Assembly: GCA_005240015.1 (NCBI GenBank)
Contig: SBBV01000492.1
Coordinates: forward strand, 1-14,003
From: Candidatus Odyssella thessalonicensis
GTDB taxonomy: Bacteria; Pseudomonadota; Alphaproteobacteria; Bin65
Direction of reading: 5' to 3'
DNA length: 14,003 bases
This document shows positions 12,034 through 14,003 of this stretch, piece by piece. The notes beneath the pieces are model-generated. The model saw nothing but the letters and a program-made list of their open reading frames with translations. It was not told the DNA's origin and did not search any database. Every line of letters begins with the position of its first letter. Positions within the stretch are counted from its first letter, which is position 1. A program made the translations under genes and the position numbers.

Positions 12034-13839
12034 ATGGCGCGCGCGAAGAAACGGTCAGGCAGAAAGGGGAGCGGCAAAGGCAAGGGAGGCGCAGGAAAGC
12101 TAAAGGCGTCGCGCCTGCGGCCGGAGCGCAAGACGCCGGCGAGCCGGCTCGTGGCGCGGCCGACGGCATTTCCGCGCCGCCCGCTGAAGCCCCACACCGC
12201 CTCGGTGAAGCCGGTGGCGCTCGGGAAATACGATCTCCACCTCGGGCGCAATCCCGCGAATTTCGCGCCGCTGACGCCGCTGCAGTTCCTCGAGCGCGCC
12301 GCCGCCGTCTTTCCGGACCATGCCTCGGTCGTTCACGGCGCGCGGCGCTACAGCTGGAGCCAGACCTACGAGCGCGCGCGCCGCCTGTCGTCGGCGCTGG
12401 CGAAGCGCGGCATCAGGAAGGGATCGACCGTGGCGATGCTCGCGCCCAACATTCCCGAGCTCTACGAGGCGCATTTCGGCGTGCCGATGGTGGGCGCCGT
12501 GCTCAACGCGCTCAACACCCGGCTCAATGCCAACGAGATCGCGTTCATCCTCGACCACGGCGAGACCGAGCTCATCTTCTGCGATACCGAGCTTTCGCCG
12601 ATCATCAAGGGCGCCTTGGCGATCTTGAAGCGCGACATCCCCGTTATCGATATCGCCGACAGCGAGGGACCCGGCGGCGAGCGCATCGGCAAGGTCGACT
12701 ATGAAGGCTTTCTCGCCGGCGGCGATCCCGATTTCGAGTGGCAATGGCCCGACGACGAGTGGGATTCGATCACGCTCAACTACACCTCGGGCACCACCGG
12801 CAATCCCAAGGGCGTGGTCTACTCGCATCGCGGCGCCGCGCTCTCCGCGCTGGTCAATGCGCTGGTCTGGTCGATGCCGCAGAATCCGGTCTATCTCTGG
12901 ACGCTGCCGATGTTCCATTGCAACGGCTGGACGTTTCCGTGGACCCTGGCGGCGATGGGCGGGACCAATGTGTGCCTGCGCCGCATCAGCGCCGAAACGA
13001 TCTACAAGGCCGTGGCCGAGGAGAAGGTGACGCATCTCTGCGGCGCCCCGACCGTGCTCGGCTTCATCATCAACGCCAAGCCGGGCGAGAAGCGCAGCTT
13101 CGATCACGTCTGCAACATCATGACGGCCGCGGCGCCGCCGCCGCCCTCGATCCTCGAGGGCATCGAGAAGGCGGGCTTCACGGTGACGCATGTCTACGGC
13201 CTCACCGAGGTCTACGGCCCGGCGACGATCTGCGCGTGGCACCCGGAATGGGACGCGCTCGACTCGGTCGACCGCGCGCGCATGAAATCGCGGCAAGGCG
13301 TGCGCTATCCGCTCACCGAGGGCCTCATGGTGGCCGACGCCAAGACGCTCGAGCCGGTGCCGCGCGACGGCGAGACGCTGGGCGAAGTGTTCATGCGCGG
13401 CAACATGACGATGAAGGGCTATCTCAAGAACCCGAAAGCGACCGACGAGGCCTTCGCCGGCGGCTGGTTCCACACCGGCGACCTCGGCGTCTGGCACAAG
13501 GACGGCTACATCGAGTTGAAGGACCGCTCCAAGGACATCATCATCTCGGGCGGCGAGAACATCTCCACCATCGAGGTGGAGAGCGTGATTTATCGCCACC
13601 CGGCCGTGCTCGAATGCGCGGTGGTGGCGCGGCCCGACGAGAAATGGGGCGAGACGCCGTGCGCATTCGTGACGCTGAAGGAGGGAGCGGCGGCGTCGGA
13701 GAAGGACATCATCGAGTTCTGCCGCGAGCGGCTCGCCCATTTCAAATGCCCGAAGACGGTGATCTTCGGCGGCCTGCCCAAGACCTCGACCGGCAAGGTG
13801 CAGAAGTTCGTGCTGCGCGAGAAGGCGAAGGCGCTCTGA
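12034..13839 (+). CDS. AMP-binding acyl-CoA synthetase with basic N-terminal extension
   Basis: A 601-residue acyl-adenylate/CoA ligase. The family core starts near residue 65 (KYDLHLGRNPANFAPLTPLQFLERAA). It has TSGTTGNPKG at 251-260, FHCNGWTFPW about 50 residues later, the YGLTEVYG adenine-binding motif, HTGDLGVWHKDGYIELKDRSKDIIISGGENIS and the catalytic Lys588 in KTSTGKVQKF. The FHCNGW and GLTEVYGP motifs place it with medium/long-chain ligases and DmdB-like methylmercaptopropionate ligases; the substrate is not certain. Residues 1-62 are unusual: rich in Lys, Arg, Gly and Ala with no counterpart in normal members. ATG at 12034 is the only Met before the core; the ribosome site (GGAGATAGG) is fair. 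A gene-specific divergent promoter is likely in the 200 bases shared with the Y RNA array. Confidence 0.85.
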   Translation: MARAKKRSGRKGSGKGKGGAGKLKASRLRPERKTPASRLVARPTAFPRRPLKPHTASVKPVALGKYDLHLGRNPANFAPLTPLQFLERAAAVFPDHASVVHGARRYSWSQTYERARRLSSALAKRGIRKGSTVAMLAPNIPELYEAHFGVPMVGAVLNALNTRLNANEIAFILDHGETELIFCDTELSPIIKGALAILKRDIPVIDIADSEGPGGERIGKVDYEGFLAGGDPDFEWQWPDDEWDSITLNYTSGTTGNPKGVVYSHRGAALSALVNALVWSMPQNPVYLWTLPMFHCNGWTFPWTLAAMGGTNVCLRRISAETIYKAVAEEKVTHLCGAPTVLGFIINAKPGEKRSFDHVCNIMTAAAPPPPSILEGIEKAGFTVTHVYGLTEVYGPATICAWHPEWDALDSVDRARMKSRQGVRYPLTEGLMVADAKTLEPVPRDGETLGEVFMRGNMTMKGYLKNPKATDEAFAGGWFHTGDLGVWHKDGYIELKDRSKDIIISGGENISTIEVESVIYRHPAVLECAVVARPDEKWGETPCAFVTLKEGAAASEKDIIEFCRERLAHFKCPKTVIFGGLPKTSTGKVQKFVLREKAKAL

Positions 13840-13843
13840 AGGG

Positions 13844-14003
13844 CTATCTGCGCTCGATCTCCTCGACGTCGAGCCAGCAGATCGTCTCCTCCGGCTTCAG
13901 GCTGTTGGGCACCGCGTGCAGCGCGCCGGTGACGCGGACCTGCGTCTGGTCGGACAGAAACCGCGCATCGCTGTCCCTTACCGCGGCAGCGCCCTGCTTG
14001 GCC
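13844..14003 (-). CDS. 3' end of an unidentified gene (partial)
   Basis: The last 52 codons of a minus-strand gene that enters from the right edge and ends with TAG at 13846-13844, four bases after the stop of the convergent acyl-CoA synthetase. The visible protein ends QVRVTGALHAVPNSLKPEE and then TICWLDVEEIERR. Codon use fits the neighbours and there is no stop in the frame. The alternating pattern RVTGALHAV is like a beta strand, perhaps in an OB-like fold. I do not recognise the family. Confidence 0.6.
   Translation of the reverse strand, partial: AKQGAAAVRDSDARFLSDQTQVRVTGALHAVPNSLKPEETICWLDVEEIERR

Noticed and set aside
12100..13740. Minus-strand frame of 546 codons
   Set aside because: It is antisense to the acyl-CoA synthetase; the composition is typical of high-GC shadows and there is no recognisable domain.

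Overview
The window is GC-rich DNA with short intergenic gaps and looks like a chromosomal segment of an alphaproteobacterium of the Hyphomicrobiales (Rhizobiales) kind. Support for this is the two GAAC-N7-GAAC LexA-type boxes, a PleC/DivJ/PdhS-like histidine kinase, the codon use and the dispersed GC-rich palindromes. The species cannot be named from the sequence.

Layout. 144-1121: secreted substrate-binding protein of an ABC transporter, followed by a palindromic REP-like repeat. 1239-1694: decayed metallo-beta-lactamase-fold gene. 1763-3684 (minus): AT-richer two-gene unit, TcmP plus its three-Cys-motif (DUF5131/Gp37-Gp68) partner, with two perfect SOS boxes upstream. 3685-4476: 792 bp without a gene, holding three different arrays of heptamers spaced by 3-5 bp. 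4477-6390 (minus): propionyl-CoA synthetase PrpE. 6589-7098: DUF1993 protein. 7108-8319 (minus): membrane sensor histidine kinase. 8459-10147 (minus): bacterial Ro60 orthologue (Rsr; TROVE plus vWA). 10203-11831 (minus): an array of nine Y-RNA-like genes interrupted by one small membrane-protein gene. 12034-13839: acyl-CoA synthetase with an odd basic N-terminal extension. 13844-14003 (minus): 3' end of an unidentified gene.

The most striking system is the Rsr/Y-RNA locus. Nine tandem RNA units lie upstream of, and on the same strand as, the Ro protein gene. Each has a short closing stem, a conserved 5' block (core GGGCCGG, then TGG-TTATCG) and a conserved 3' block (core CAACATGTCCG). Four also carry a tRNA-mimicking module, in the order T-arm, acceptor stem closed by a short loop, T8/A9-like bases and D-arm. 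This is the architecture of YrlA RNAs. A promoter-like element sits so that transcription would start at the first base of the first unit. Y RNAs are known to bind the Ro ring and, in some bacteria, to link it to the exonuclease PNPase; a cluster of nine with varied effector modules suggests an expanded set of guides or gates for one Ro protein.

The second system of interest is the TcmP/three-Cys pair. Its two SOS boxes, one overlapping the predicted promoter, imply induction by DNA damage and therefore a role in repair or in response to mobile elements. The heptamer arrays upstream of it are unexplained.
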